Source: an uncultured Campylobacter sp. (lineage in GTDB: Bacteria; Campylobacterota; Campylobacteria; Campylobacterales; Campylobacteraceae). From it: a DNA stretch of 64,000 nucleotides. How positions within the stretch are numbered: the stretch's first letter is position 1; the number at the start of each line of letters is the position of its first letter. Of this stretch, positions 26,972 through 35,593 are shown piece after piece. Below the pieces are notes generated by a model, which saw only the letters and a program-made list of their open reading frames with translations, ran no database searches and had not been told where the DNA came from. The translations under genes were made by a program, and so were the position numbers. Location of the stretch: contig NZ_CAMYFP010000002.1 of assembly GCF_947255105.1 (NCBI RefSeq), positions 1 through 64,000 on the forward strand, in the 5' to 3' direction.

Positions 26972-27793
26972 ATGAAAAATTTATTTATCATTCTCTTTTT
27001 AGCCATACTCTCTTTTGGTAACACAATAGAGCAGATTAAAGATAAAAATGAGATAAGGATTGGTATAAACAAGTCATATCCACCATTTAGCACCTATGAA
27101 GATGGCAGATTTGGCGGTTTTGAGGTTGAGTTTGCTAAAGAGATTGCTCAAAGAATATTTGGCAATGATATTAGTATTGTTTTTTCACCTCTTAATGTAA
27201 AAGAGCAAATTCCGATGCTTATGGAAAATAAGCTTGATTTAGTTGTTGCAACTCTCTCTGTAACTAACGAGAGAAAAAAACTCATTGATTTTTCTATGCC
27301 ATATTTTTCTGAGCAATTAGCAATAGTTGCCAAAAAGAGTGAGAAGATTAAAAGATTGAGTGATTTTAGATATAAAAGATTGCTTTTTGTTCCAGGAACT
27401 GCTGCAGAGGAGTATATCAATAGCAATCCAAACGAGTTTTCTGATATCCAAACTATAGAGTGTGAAGATATGCAAGAGTGTTTTATGAAGCTAAAAAGTG
27501 GTGCAGCAGATGGATATTTTCATAGCTCTTTGTCTGTAGCTATCGTTCCTATCATAGATCCTCAATACAAAATAGCTGTAAATACAGTAGGCAGTCCAAA
27601 TTTTATAGCTGTTGGTCTAAGCAAGGGCAACACAAAACTTTTAAGAGCTGTAGATAAAGCAATACTTTCGCTTAGTAAAGAGGGCTTTTTCAAAAAGGCA
27701 TATGATCAGACATTTAATATTTACTACAAAGGAACGCTAGATAGAAAATATTTCTTGCTTGATGATATCTACAATGTTTTTACAATAAATTAA
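26972..27793 (+). CDS. Periplasmic amino-acid-type solute-binding protein, paralogue 3 of 3
   Basis: The third tandem family-3 binding protein: a signal peptide (about 1-17), KNEIRIGINKSYPPFSTY, GFEVEFAKEIAQ, the cysteine pair in ECEDMQECF and the YYKGTLDRKYFLLDDIY tail. It resembles paralogue 1 more than 2 in the PPFS ligand segment. It is separated from gene 2 by 76 bases containing AT-rich sequence (a TTAGAATAATGG stretch could be a weak -10), so it may have its own promoter. Ligand unknown. Confidence 0.85.
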   Translation: MKNLFIILFLAILSFGNTIEQIKDKNEIRIGINKSYPPFSTYEDGRFGGFEVEFAKEIAQRIFGNDISIVFSPLNVKEQIPMLMENKLDLVVATLSVTNERKKLIDFSMPYFSEQLAIVAKKSEKIKRLSDFRYKRLLFVPGTAAEEYINSNPNEFSDIQTIECEDMQECFMKLKSGAADGYFHSSLSVAIVPIIDPQYKIAVNTVGSPNFIAVGLSKGNTKLLRAVDKAILSLSKEGFFKKAYDQTFNIYYKGTLDRKYFLLDDIYNVFTIN

Positions 27794-27860
27794 GCAGAGT
27801 TCTCTCTTTTGCTTTGTGGTTTTGTAGCTTCTTTTTCAAAAATATTTTAGTAAATTTAGC

Positions 27861-27866
27861 TATAAT
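27861..27866 (+). promoter_or_regulatory. -10 element for the ABC-F gene
   Basis: TATAAT preceded by a T-rich region, 34 bases before the TTG start at 27900. The predicted transcript start is near 27873, leaving a short leader with GGGGAGAG as ribosome binding site. Confidence 0.6.
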
Positions 27867-27899
27867 TGCGGGTTAAATGTATTTGAACGGGGAGAGATT

Positions 27900-29831
27900 T
27901 TGGCACTAATAGATTTAATAGATATAACCAAAAAATTTGGCTCCAAAACAGTTTTAGATGGAATAAATTTATCCATCAAAGAGGGCGAGAGAGTTGCCAT
28001 CATCGGACAAAATGGTGGTGGTAAATCAACTCTTATGAAGATTATTTGTGGTCTTTATATTCCTGATGATGGAAGAGTTATAAGGCAAAACAACTTAAAA
28101 GTTGAGATGCTTATGCAAACGCCTGAGTTTAATAGCACAATAACTGTCAAAGAGGCGATTCGCAAAGAACTTGATGATATTTTTTCAATTTTAAAAGAGT
28201 ATCATGAAGTTCTTTCGCTTACACAAAAAGATCATGAAAACAAAGAGCTGCTCAAAAGGCAAGACGAGCTTGTTAAACAGATAGAAAGTCTTGATGCTTG
28301 GAATATCGAAAACAAAATTGAACGTGTTATGGAGAATTTCCGCTTAAAAGAGTATGAAGATAGGCTAGTTTGCTCGCTTAGTGGTGGAGAGATAAGGCGA
28401 GTTGCACTTGGTGGGCTTATACTGAAAAATCCAGATATTTTGCTTTTGGATGAGCCAACAAACCATCTTGATGTCTATATGGTTAAATTTCTTGAGGAGA
28501 TGTTGCTACTTTCTGGCAAATCAATAGTCTTTATCTCACACGATCGCTACTTTATAGAAAAAATTGCAACACGAACGGTTGAAGTAGAAAATGGTGCAAT
28601 TAACTCATTTGATGGCGGTTATGAAAACTATCTCATAAAAAAACAAGAGCTTCTAGCCTCACTTACCAAGTCACACGAAACTTTATTAAAACAGCTAAGA
28701 GCTGAAGAGGAGTGGCTAAGAAAGGGAGTCAAAGCAAGGCTTAAGCGCAATGAGGGACGAAAACAGCGTGTTTATGATATGAGAGAGCAGGCCAAAAGAA
28801 ATCCTGGAGTTTTAAAAAAGGTTAAGCTAGAGCTAAAAAGAGCTACAATGAGTTTTAATAATACCACCATAACTCAAAATAGACGTAAAATGCTCTTTGA
28901 GTGCATAAATATAAGTAAAACTTTGGGTGATAAACTGCTATTTAAAAATTTCTCAACAAGGATTTTGCAAGGTGAGAGGATTGGTATAGTTGGTGCCAAC
29001 GGAATGGGAAAAACAACACTTTTAAAACTTTTTTTAGGCGAGCTTGAGCCAGATAGTGGAGTTATAAAGAGAGGCAATGTAAAGATAGGCTACTTTGATC
29101 AAAGAAGAGAAAATATTGACGAAACAAAAAGCTTGATAGAAAATTTTTGCCCAAATGGTGGCGATCATATTATGGTTAGAGGTAGCTATATGCATGTTTA
29201 TGGCTATCTTAAAAACTTTCTCTTTCCAAAGGAGTTTTTGGATAAGCCTGTTACCACACTTAGCGGCGGCGAGAAAAACCGCTTAGCACTTGCCAAACTC
29301 TTTACGCAAGATTTTGACTGTTTGATACTAGACGAGCCAACAAATGACCTTGATATCTCAACTATCAATATATTAGAAGAGTATTTTATGGATTTTGATG
29401 GTGCTATACTCATTGTTAGCCACGATCGATACTTTGTTGATAAGATTGCAAATAAGCTCTTTATCTTTGAAAATGAAAAGATAACTGAGTCTCACATTAG
29501 CTACACTGAATACCTTGAATATGAAGATGAAGTAAAAGAGCTTGAAGAGATTTTCCAAGAGGTAAAAGAGAGTAAAACTATACAAAAAGAGCGAGTTAGC
29601 AGCCAAAAACTTAGCTATAGACAAAATAAAATCTTAGAAGAGTATCCATCTATGATAGAGGAGATTGAAAATCGCATAAAAGAGCTAGATTACGCTCTTT
29701 CAACTCCTGAAATTTATCAAAAAGTAGGCATTCAAGAGCTTTTTGAGGAGCTTGAAGAGAAAAAAGGCGACCTAAATCGTATGGAAAATGAGTATTTTGA
29801 AGTTTTAACAATCCACGAGAGTTTAAAATAA
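27900..29831 (+). CDS. ABC-F family ATPase (Uup-like)
   Basis: A soluble twin-ATPase of the ABC-F family, which act on ribosomes rather than in membranes. Domain 1 has Walker A GQNGGGKST, signature LSGGEIRRVALGGL and Walker B ILLLDEPTNHLD; domain 2 has GANGMGKTT, LSGGEKNRLALAKL and CLILDEPTNDLD. The inter-domain linker (about 235-310) is rich in Lys/Arg, with VKARLKRNEGRKQR. The C-terminal stretch after residue 535 is a coiled coil, which with the overall length (643) fits Uup. Start is TTG with a GGGGAGAG ribosome binding site. The exact subfamily is uncertain. Confidence 0.9.
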   Translation: MALIDLIDITKKFGSKTVLDGINLSIKEGERVAIIGQNGGGKSTLMKIICGLYIPDDGRVIRQNNLKVEMLMQTPEFNSTITVKEAIRKELDDIFSILKEYHEVLSLTQKDHENKELLKRQDELVKQIESLDAWNIENKIERVMENFRLKEYEDRLVCSLSGGEIRRVALGGLILKNPDILLLDEPTNHLDVYMVKFLEEMLLLSGKSIVFISHDRYFIEKIATRTVEVENGAINSFDGGYENYLIKKQELLASLTKSHETLLKQLRAEEEWLRKGVKARLKRNEGRKQRVYDMREQAKRNPGVLKKVKLELKRATMSFNNTTITQNRRKMLFECINISKTLGDKLLFKNFSTRILQGERIGIVGANGMGKTTLLKLFLGELEPDSGVIKRGNVKIGYFDQRRENIDETKSLIENFCPNGGDHIMVRGSYMHVYGYLKNFLFPKEFLDKPVTTLSGGEKNRLALAKLFTQDFDCLILDEPTNDLDISTINILEEYFMDFDGAILIVSHDRYFVDKIANKLFIFENEKITESHISYTEYLEYEDEVKELEEIFQEVKESKTIQKERVSSQKLSYRQNKILEEYPSMIEEIENRIKELDYALSTPEIYQKVGIQELFEELEEKKGDLNRMENEYFEVLTIHESLK

Positions 29832-29841
29832 AAGGAGAGAG

Positions 29842-31194
29842 ATGAAAAGGCAGACTTGGAGTTCTCAACTAACTTATATATTGGCAGTGGCTGGAGCTAC
29901 TATTGGCTTTGGCTGTACTTGGAGATTTCCATATTTGGTTGGAGAAAATGGCGGCGGAGCCTATGTGCTTATCTTTTGCCTAGCGATGATTGTTATTGGA
30001 ATTCCGATGATTTTGGTTGAAAATGTTATTGGCAGACGCTATCAAAAAAATGCCGTAGATGCTTTTGGTGCTGGCCCATGGAAGATAGTTGGCTATATGG
30101 GGCTAATTGGCGCTTTTGGAATAATGTCTTACTATATGGTTATTGGCGGCTGGGTTTTAGAGTATATCTACAATATTCTTACCTCTAAATTGGACCTCTC
30201 AAGCGGAGAGATAACAAAAGAATTAAGCACTCAAGTCTATGCAGATAGCATTGATAACTCCCCTTTTAAAGTGATTTTGATGACCTTTTTATTTGTTCTT
30301 ATAAACTACATCATCTTAAAAAAAGGTGCAGTCAAAGGGATAGAAAATGCCGCAAAAGTGCTTATGCCGCTGCTTTTTTTACTAATGATTATTATGGTAA
30401 TTAGAAATTTAACTCTTGATGATGCCATGAAGGGAGTTGAGTTTTATCTCATACCTGACTTTACAAAGATTAATACAAAGCTCTTCATAGATGTTTTAGG
30501 GCAGGTATTTTTCGCACTTTCACTTGGTTTTGGTGTAATGATAACAATGTCTAGCTATCTTGACAAAAAAACAAATCTTGTAAAAATTTCTGTTATAACA
30601 GGAGTTTTAAATACCTTTATAGCAGTTCTTGCTGGCTTTATGATCTTTCCATCACTTTTTAGCTTTGGACTTGAACCTGCGTCTGGTCCTAGCTTGGTCT
30701 TTAAGACTTTGCCATTAGTATTTTCCAAAATCTTTCTTGGAAATATCATAGCGATACTCTTCTTTTTGCTCTTAATGCTTGCAGCACTTACCACTTCGCT
30801 TCCTATCTATGAGGTGATAATTACAGTTATTTGTGAAAAGAGCAAGATGTCTAGAAATAGTGCAATCATCCTAACCCTTGGAGTTATTTTTGTCTTAGGC
30901 AACATCCCATCAGCACTTTCTAGCAATATTTTAAGCGATGTAACTATATTTGGTAAAAGTATCTTTGATGCATTTGATAGTATAAGCGCTACCATATTTT
31001 TTATAATGACCTCTCTATTTTGTGCCATCTATGTTGGCTGGGTGATGAGAGATGATGCAAAGCAAGAGCTTAAATTTGGCTTTGATGGAAGTAATAAAAT
31101 TGTAGAAATTTGGTATTTTTATGTCAAATTTATAATACCTTTTGTAATACTTGCAGTCTTTGTAAGTAGTTTTTATGACAACTTTTTAAAGTAG
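29842..31194 (+). CDS. Sodium-dependent transporter, SNF (NSS) family
   Basis: A sodium-coupled amino acid symporter with the LeuT fold. The first helix carries AVAGATIGFGCTWRFPYL followed by ENGGGAYV, the sodium- and substrate-binding signature. About eleven membrane helices are predicted over 450 residues, the size of bacterial MhsT/TnaT-type members that lack helix 12. The substrate is probably a hydrophobic or aromatic amino acid by family analogy only. It has an AAAGGAGAG ribosome binding site 10 bases behind the ABC-F gene and is followed 6 bases later by the protease gene. Confidence 0.9.
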   Translation: MKRQTWSSQLTYILAVAGATIGFGCTWRFPYLVGENGGGAYVLIFCLAMIVIGIPMILVENVIGRRYQKNAVDAFGAGPWKIVGYMGLIGAFGIMSYYMVIGGWVLEYIYNILTSKLDLSSGEITKELSTQVYADSIDNSPFKVILMTFLFVLINYIILKKGAVKGIENAAKVLMPLLFLLMIIMVIRNLTLDDAMKGVEFYLIPDFTKINTKLFIDVLGQVFFALSLGFGVMITMSSYLDKKTNLVKISVITGVLNTFIAVLAGFMIFPSLFSFGLEPASGPSLVFKTLPLVFSKIFLGNIIAILFFLLLMLAALTTSLPIYEVIITVICEKSKMSRNSAIILTLGVIFVLGNIPSALSSNILSDVTIFGKSIFDAFDSISATIFFIMTSLFCAIYVGWVMRDDAKQELKFGFDGSNKIVEIWYFYVKFIIPFVILAVFVSSFYDNFLK

Positions 31195-31200
31195 GGGCAG

Positions 31201-32382
31201 ATGATCTATTTTGTTATTGGGCTTTTTGTTGCATACACGGCTATTAAGGTTTTTTTGGAGCTCTTAGAGCTAAACTACATCAAAAAAGAGAAAAACAGCC
31301 CTGTTATACTCGATGAAAAAGAGTATAAAGAGGCAGCTTTGATAGCTATAACTAACTCCAAATTTAGCATAGTACAACTTATTTACTCGCTTTTGATTGC
31401 TCTTTGTTGGGTTCTTTTTGGTCTTAAATTGCTCTACTTTTTTGGCGATGGAACATTTTTTGTGCTCGCATTTTTGATAATTGGTGCTTTGCTAAATATC
31501 CCATTTTCCATCTATGAAAGATTTGTCAAAGACAAGAAATTTGGTTTTTCAAACATAGACGCAAAAACCTATATCCTAGATACCATAAAGACATTTGCAC
31601 TACTTATTGTTTTTGGTAGTGCTATCATATGGACTTTGCTATTTTGTATAGAAAAACTTGGCGCTTTGTGGTGGCTTTGGGCATTTGTAGTTAGTTTTTC
31701 TATCATCATAGTTATAAATATCATCTATCCAACCATCATCGCACCGCTGTTTAACAAGATGACACCGCTAGAAGATGGGGAACTTAAAGAGCAGATAGAG
31801 CAGCTTATGCAAAAGTGCGGATTTAAAAGCAATGGGCTTTTTATTATGGATGCAAGTAAAAGAGATAGCAGACTCAATGCATATTTTGGCGGTCTTGGTA
31901 GTAGCAAAAGAGTTGTATTGTTTGATACCTTGATAAAAAAACTTACTATAAATGAAATTTTAGCAGTTTTAGCCCATGAGCTTGGGCATTTTAGACATGG
32001 CGATATCTATAAAAATATCGCTTTGATGGGAGCTGTTTTGTTTGCTATGTTTTTTATAGTTGCGCATATTCCGACATCATTTTTTGAAGTTATTGGGCTA
32101 AGAGAAGGCGCTTCGTCTTATCTCATCTTTTTTCTGCTCTTTTCGCCTCTATTTAACATTTTGATAGAGCCGCTTCTCTCTTACTTGAGCCGAGAAAATG
32201 AGTTTGGAGCAGATGAGTTTAGTGCCATAAATCAAAACAAAGAGGATATGATAAGCGCTCTTAAAAAACTAGCTCTTGAAAACAAGGCCTTTCCAAAGGC
32301 ACATCCGCTCTATGCAGCTATCTACTTTACTCATCCAACTCTGTATGAGCGAATTACAAAGCTTAAAGATGACGCTATTTGA
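31201..32382 (+). CDS. M48 family CAAX-type membrane metalloprotease (Ste24-like)
   Basis: An integral-membrane zinc metallopeptidase. Several N-terminal membrane helices precede the catalytic motif AHELGHFRHGD (zinc ligands His259 and His263, catalytic Glu260); the third zinc ligand is expected in SRENEFGADEFSA. The FIMDASKRDSRLNAYFGG segment upstream is typical of Ste24-type (M48A) members rather than short HtpX proteins. In bacteria the substrate is usually unknown; a role in membrane-protein quality control is plausible. The stop overlaps prmC by 14 bases. Confidence 0.9.
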   Translation: MIYFVIGLFVAYTAIKVFLELLELNYIKKEKNSPVILDEKEYKEAALIAITNSKFSIVQLIYSLLIALCWVLFGLKLLYFFGDGTFFVLAFLIIGALLNIPFSIYERFVKDKKFGFSNIDAKTYILDTIKTFALLIVFGSAIIWTLLFCIEKLGALWWLWAFVVSFSIIIVINIIYPTIIAPLFNKMTPLEDGELKEQIEQLMQKCGFKSNGLFIMDASKRDSRLNAYFGGLGSSKRVVLFDTLIKKLTINEILAVLAHELGHFRHGDIYKNIALMGAVLFAMFFIVAHIPTSFFEVIGLREGASSYLIFFLLFSPLFNILIEPLLSYLSRENEFGADEFSAINQNKEDMISALKKLALENKAFPKAHPLYAAIYFTHPTLYERITKLKDDAI

Positions 32383-33166
32383 AGGGCTGAAATTTATAAA
32401 AAAACAGAGCAATGACTATGTTACAAGAGAGCTTTTAAGTTTTCATACAGGATTTTCCAAAGAGGAGCTTCTTTTAAATTTAGACAAAGAGCTAAACAAT
32501 AAAGAAGCTCTTTTTGCACTTTTGAATCGCTATAAAAACTACGAACCACTTGAGTATATAACGGGTAGAGCGGAGTTTTTGGATAGAGAGTTTTATGTTG
32601 AAAAGGGCGTTTTAATTCCACGTTTTGAGAGTGAAATTTTGGTAAAAAAGAGCTTGGAACTCATAAAAAAAGAGAGTCTTAACTCAGTTTTTGAGATAGG
32701 GATTGGAAGTGGAGTCTTGAGTATCTCTTTAAAGCTTGAAAATGCTAATTTATCGCTCTTTGCAAGTGATATTAGCAAAACTGCACTAAAGGTTAGCAAG
32801 ATAAATCAAGATAAATTTCAAACAGATATTTTGCTTTTTGAGGGAGAGTATTTGGCAAATTTTTGTGGCAATGTAGATCTTATCATCTCCAATCCACCAT
32901 ATATAAAAAATAGCTACAAGCTTGACGAATATGTTTTAAATGAGCCAAAAGAGGCGCTTTTTGGCGGAGTTAATGGAGATGAGATTTTAAAAAATATCAT
33001 CGATATAGCAAAAACAAGGGCTAAATTTTTAATATGTGAGATAGGATATGATCAAAAGCCCCAACTTTTGGAATATCTAGAAAAAAGCGGCTTTTCCTCC
33101 ACATTTTACAAAGATTTGCAAGGCTTTGATAGAGGTTTTGTTGCAAGGAATAAATTTGCAATATAA
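32369..33166 (+). CDS. prmC: Peptide chain release factor N5-glutamine methyltransferase
   Basis: Methylates the GGQ glutamine of release factors RF1 and RF2, needed for efficient termination. The signature NPPY occurs in LIISNPPYIKN. The SAM-binding motif is FEIGIGSGVLSISL and the N-terminal helical domain contains LEYITGRAEFLDREF and LIPRFESEIL. I place the start at ATG 32369, giving MTLFEGLKF and a 14-base overlap with the protease gene; an earlier in-frame ATG would add 31 implausible residues. The length of 265 is normal. Confidence 0.92.
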   Translation: MTLFEGLKFIKKQSNDYVTRELLSFHTGFSKEELLLNLDKELNNKEALFALLNRYKNYEPLEYITGRAEFLDREFYVEKGVLIPRFESEILVKKSLELIKKESLNSVFEIGIGSGVLSISLKLENANLSLFASDISKTALKVSKINQDKFQTDILLFEGEYLANFCGNVDLIISNPPYIKNSYKLDEYVLNEPKEALFGGVNGDEILKNIIDIAKTRAKFLICEIGYDQKPQLLEYLEKSGFSSTFYKDLQGFDRGFVARNKFAI

Positions 33167-33788
33167 AGATGAGTTTTTAAAACAACTGCTTTACTATAAA
33201 GCATTTGGGTATAAATTTATAAACCCATCAAAAGAGGGTGGCAGTTATAAAAAAGAGTTTGACCAATTTATAAAAGAGATTCAAAGTTGTCAGCTTTGTC
33301 AAAATGCAAAAAGTAGAAGCACGATCTTTGCACCTACAAAGAGCAAGGCAGATATAATGCTAATTTTTGACTCTCCAACCAAGCTTGAAGATAGTAGCGC
33401 TAAATTTTTGCAAAAAGATGAGATAGGCGACTTTCTAAACAAAGAGGGGATTTTTGACTTTTATACAACATTTTTGCTTAAGTGCTACAACAAAACTCAA
33501 AGTGTGCTCTCTTATAAAAAGTGCTATCCATATATCTATGATGAAATTTGGCTTTTAAAGCCCTCTTTAGTCATTACATTTGGGCAAAATGTAGCTAATT
33601 TTTTATTGCAAAATGCCAAGTTGCCATCACTGGAGGTGATTCATGGCTCGCTATTTAACCTAAGTTTTGGTCACGTTATCCCGCTTTTTGATCTGCACTA
33701 TATCAGACAAAATCCAAGTAAGAGTGAGCTTTTCTACGATGATTTGAAAAAAGCTATCACTCTTTATAAAAAACTATCTACTAAGTAG
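33156..33788 (+). CDS. Uracil-DNA-glycosylase-like iron-sulfur protein (family 4-related), active site altered
   Basis: Resembles the family 4 UDG fold with four cysteines in the cluster spacing: SCQLC near residues 45-48 and later KC-x12-C (residues 110 and 123, LLKCYNK and YKKCYPYI), followed by PSLVITFGQNVANFLL as in thermostable UDGs. The catalytic motif A (GEAPG-x-EED) is replaced by FDSPTKLED and the motif B HPS by LHYI-x-QNPSKSE. It may be non-catalytic or act on another substrate. The start is taken as TTG 33156 with AAGGA seven bases upstream; TTG 33126 would overlap prmC by 41 bases. It converges on the thioesterase gene with a 15-base overlap. Confidence 0.7.
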   Translation: MQYKDEFLKQLLYYKAFGYKFINPSKEGGSYKKEFDQFIKEIQSCQLCQNAKSRSTIFAPTKSKADIMLIFDSPTKLEDSSAKFLQKDEIGDFLNKEGIFDFYTTFLLKCYNKTQSVLSYKKCYPYIYDEIWLLKPSLVITFGQNVANFLLQNAKLPSLEVIHGSLFNLSFGHVIPLFDLHYIRQNPSKSELFYDDLKKAITLYKKLSTK

Positions 33789-34163
33789 CTCAACGATATT
33801 TTGTGGAATTTTGCTAAGCTTTCTCTCCTTTAAGAAGGCAACTTGAATATCGGCACTAAAGGCAAGCTCGTTTAAACTAGCACCACTTTCATCCTCTACT
33901 CTGTAAATTTCTTGATGTAGCGTCATATTGGTCTTTTTAAGCTCTTTTAAGCTGGTCTTTATCTCCAATATATCGCCTAAATATGATGGTTTGTGATATT
34001 TAGCCTCTAGTTTTGTAACAACAAAAAGTTCATTTTCGCCAAAGGCCTTTATTTTGTTTTCAAAGAAAAACTCACTTCTTGCCATCTCGCAAAATGAGAT
34101 ATAGTTTGCATGATAGACTATTGCGCCAGCGTCGGTATCTTTATAATAGACTCTAATTTTCAC
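33774..34163 (-). CDS. ybgC: Acyl-CoA thioesterase, YbgC/hotdog family
   Basis: A small 4-hydroxybenzoyl-CoA thioesterase-type hotdog protein of 129 residues. The active-site motif is YYKDTDAGAIVYHANYISFCEMAR, in which the Asp (near residue 11) and the following His/Tyr region match YbgC. It probably hydrolyses acyl-CoA or acyl-ACP linked to phospholipid metabolism. In many bacteria ybgC heads the tol-pal cluster; here it follows a DUF4149 membrane gene with a small overlap (34153-34163), and no tol gene is present. The gene symbol is by family analogy. Confidence 0.85.
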   Translation of the reverse strand: MKIRVYYKDTDAGAIVYHANYISFCEMARSEFFFENKIKAFGENELFVVTKLEAKYHKPSYLGDILEIKTSLKELKKTNMTLHQEIYRVEDESGASLNELAFSADIQVAFLKERKLSKIPQNIVELLSR

Positions 34164-34650
34164 TTTTAACCTTTACTCTCTTTGGAAATCTCAAAAAATA
34201 GAGCAGCGCTTGCAAAATAACCATGATTTTCATGCACCACTCACTAGCACTATGGATAGCATGAAATGTCTCTGTTGTCGTGGCTTTGGCTCCAGATTTT
34301 TGAGCTTCTACTATATAGTCTGTGAAATATAGTATAAAAACAAGTGCTAAACAAAGGTGAATAAGTGCTATCATAAGTGTAGAAAATCTAAGATTGAAAC
34401 TCTCAGCTCTGTTGTTATTGAAATTTACCATCTCATAGACAAGTATAATGACACTAAGGGCTAACAGGGCTTTATTGTAACTTATAAATATAGCAGTCAT
34501 TAGCTGTCCGCTTTGAAAATGGCTAAGCACGCCATCGCCCAAAATCTCCTTTGGAAAAAATAGCGTCGGTGCTACGATAATTCCCATTAAAAGTTCAGCG
34601 CCAACAACTGCCGCAATTAAAAAAAGATAAATTTGTTGTATTCTTTGCAT
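34153..34650 (-). CDS. DUF4149 family integral membrane protein
   Basis: An inner-membrane protein of 165 residues with four predicted helices (about 6-28, 50-75, 88-110 and 138-158 from the ATG). The first helix contains IYLFLIAAVVGAELLMGIIVAPTLF; the short PTLFFP segment and a later HAIHSASEW pair of histidines resemble the uncharacterised DUF4149 family. I prefer ATG 34650, with AGGA six bases upstream, over the TTG two codons earlier. It overlaps the YbgC gene by 11 bases, forming a two-gene unit. Confidence 0.75.
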   Translation of the reverse strand: MQRIQQIYLFLIAAVVGAELLMGIIVAPTLFFPKEILGDGVLSHFQSGQLMTAIFISYNKALLALSVIILVYEMVNFNNNRAESFNLRFSTLMIALIHLCLALVFILYFTDYIVEAQKSGAKATTTETFHAIHSASEWCMKIMVILQALLYFLRFPKRVKVKSEN

Positions 34651-34795
34651 AATCAATCCTAATATAAATTTATAGTCAATCTTACAATAATTTGTTAAAT
34701 AAATCTAAAAAGGCTACTAGCTCTATTTAAATAGCTTTTAAGCAAATTTAAGATAGGATTACGGTTTGATTATTTTAAATTTATAAGGAAAATAG

Positions 34796-34930
34796 ATGAA
34801 AAGAACATATCAACCGCACAACACACCAAGAAAGAGAACTCACGGTTTTAGAGTTAGAATGAAGAGCAAAAATGGTCGCAAAGTCATCAATGCTAGAAGA
34901 GCAAAAGGCAGAAAAAGACTTTCAGTTTGA
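34796..34930 (+). CDS. rpmH: 50S ribosomal protein L34
   Basis: A 44-residue, very basic protein beginning MKRTYQPHNTPRKRTHGF, the L34 signature, and ending GRKRLSV. It has an AAGGAAAATAG ribosome binding site. It heads the conserved rpmH-rnpA-yidD-yidC-jag-mnmE block. In the 139 bases upstream (34657-34795) I see only AT-rich sequence with several possible -10 boxes, for instance near AAGATAGGATT at 34750-34760, and no DnaA-box cluster. Confidence 0.97.
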   Translation: MKRTYQPHNTPRKRTHGFRVRMKSKNGRKVINARRAKGRKRLSV

Positions 34931-34934
34931 GTAG

Positions 34935-35264
34935 GTGAATTTGACCAAATTTGAAAAGATAAGCAAAACACCAGAGTTTAAATTTATCTATCAAAATGGC
35001 ACAAAATGGCATAGTAGAGTTGCAGTGGTCTATTTTTTAGCAGATACAAAAAGTAGATTTGCAGTTGTTGCTAGCAAAAAAGTTGGCAAAGCAGTCATAC
35101 GAAATAGAGTTAAAAGAAGATTAAAAGTGGCATTTACGCAGATACAAAATGAGTTAAAAATTGGAAATTACATAGTAGTTGCAAGAAATGAAGCTGCAAA
35201 TGTTGAGTTTAGTCAGATTGTTGGCAACTTAAGATGGTCATTTAAAAGGCTTGGTCTTTTATGA
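34935..35264 (+). CDS. rnpA: Ribonuclease P protein component
   Basis: Protein subunit of RNase P, which matures tRNA 5' ends. It has the RNR motif, in SKKVGKAVIRNRVKRRLKVAF near residues 55-75, and an N-terminal FEKISKTPEFKFIYQNG. The start may be GTG 34935 or TTG 34941; a TAGGTG sequence lies before the latter. The length of 109 is typical. The stop overlaps the yidD ATG by 4 bases. Confidence 0.93.
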   Translation: MNLTKFEKISKTPEFKFIYQNGTKWHSRVAVVYFLADTKSRFAVVASKKVGKAVIRNRVKRRLKVAFTQIQNELKIGNYIVVARNEAANVEFSQIVGNLRWSFKRLGLL

Positions 35265-35593
35265 TGAGAGCTTTTCTACTTTGTCTTATTAAGTTTTATC
35301 AAAATTACATTTCAAAACTGCTTCCAAACTCGTGTAGATACTATCCAAGCTGCTCTGAATATGCCATCTGGTCTTTTTCACATCAAGGTATATTGAGGGC
35401 ATTTTACTCAACATTATTTAGAATTTTAAGATGTAATCAGCTATTTAAAGGTGGCATTGACTACCCAAAGGTTAAATTTATCAGCAAGAAAAAAAGTCCG
35501 TTTTTTTATCTACAAGAGCCAAAATTTTGGCTAATTCCAACAGATAAAAACGGCTGTTATTATGTTATAAAAGCTATTTATAAAGGACAATAA
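35261..35593 (+). CDS. yidD: Membrane protein insertion efficiency factor YidD
   Basis: A small membrane-associated protein that helps YidC insert membrane proteins. The conserved block is YQNYISKLLPNSCRYYPSCSEYA, containing the two invariant cysteine environments (SCRY and PSCSEY), followed by LRILRCNQLFKGGIDYP. At 110 residues it has a C-terminal extension beyond the ~85-residue core, ending in a Tyr/Lys-rich tail. It starts within the rnpA stop and ends immediately before yidC. Confidence 0.92.
   Translation: MMRAFLLCLIKFYQNYISKLLPNSCRYYPSCSEYAIWSFSHQGILRAFYSTLFRILRCNQLFKGGIDYPKVKFISKKKSPFFYLQEPKFWLIPTDKNGCYYVIKAIYKGQ

Noticed and set aside
27900..29831. The ABC-F gene as the missing ATPase for the neighbouring binding-protein triplet.
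   Set aside because: It is a soluble twin-ATPase of the ABC-F type with the inter-domain linker and no membrane partner; it has its own promoter.
34657..34960. A chromosomal origin next to rpmH, as in many bacteria.
   Set aside because: No dnaA or dnaN gene and no cluster of DnaA boxes were found; the rpmH block lies away from the origin in Campylobacter as I recall.
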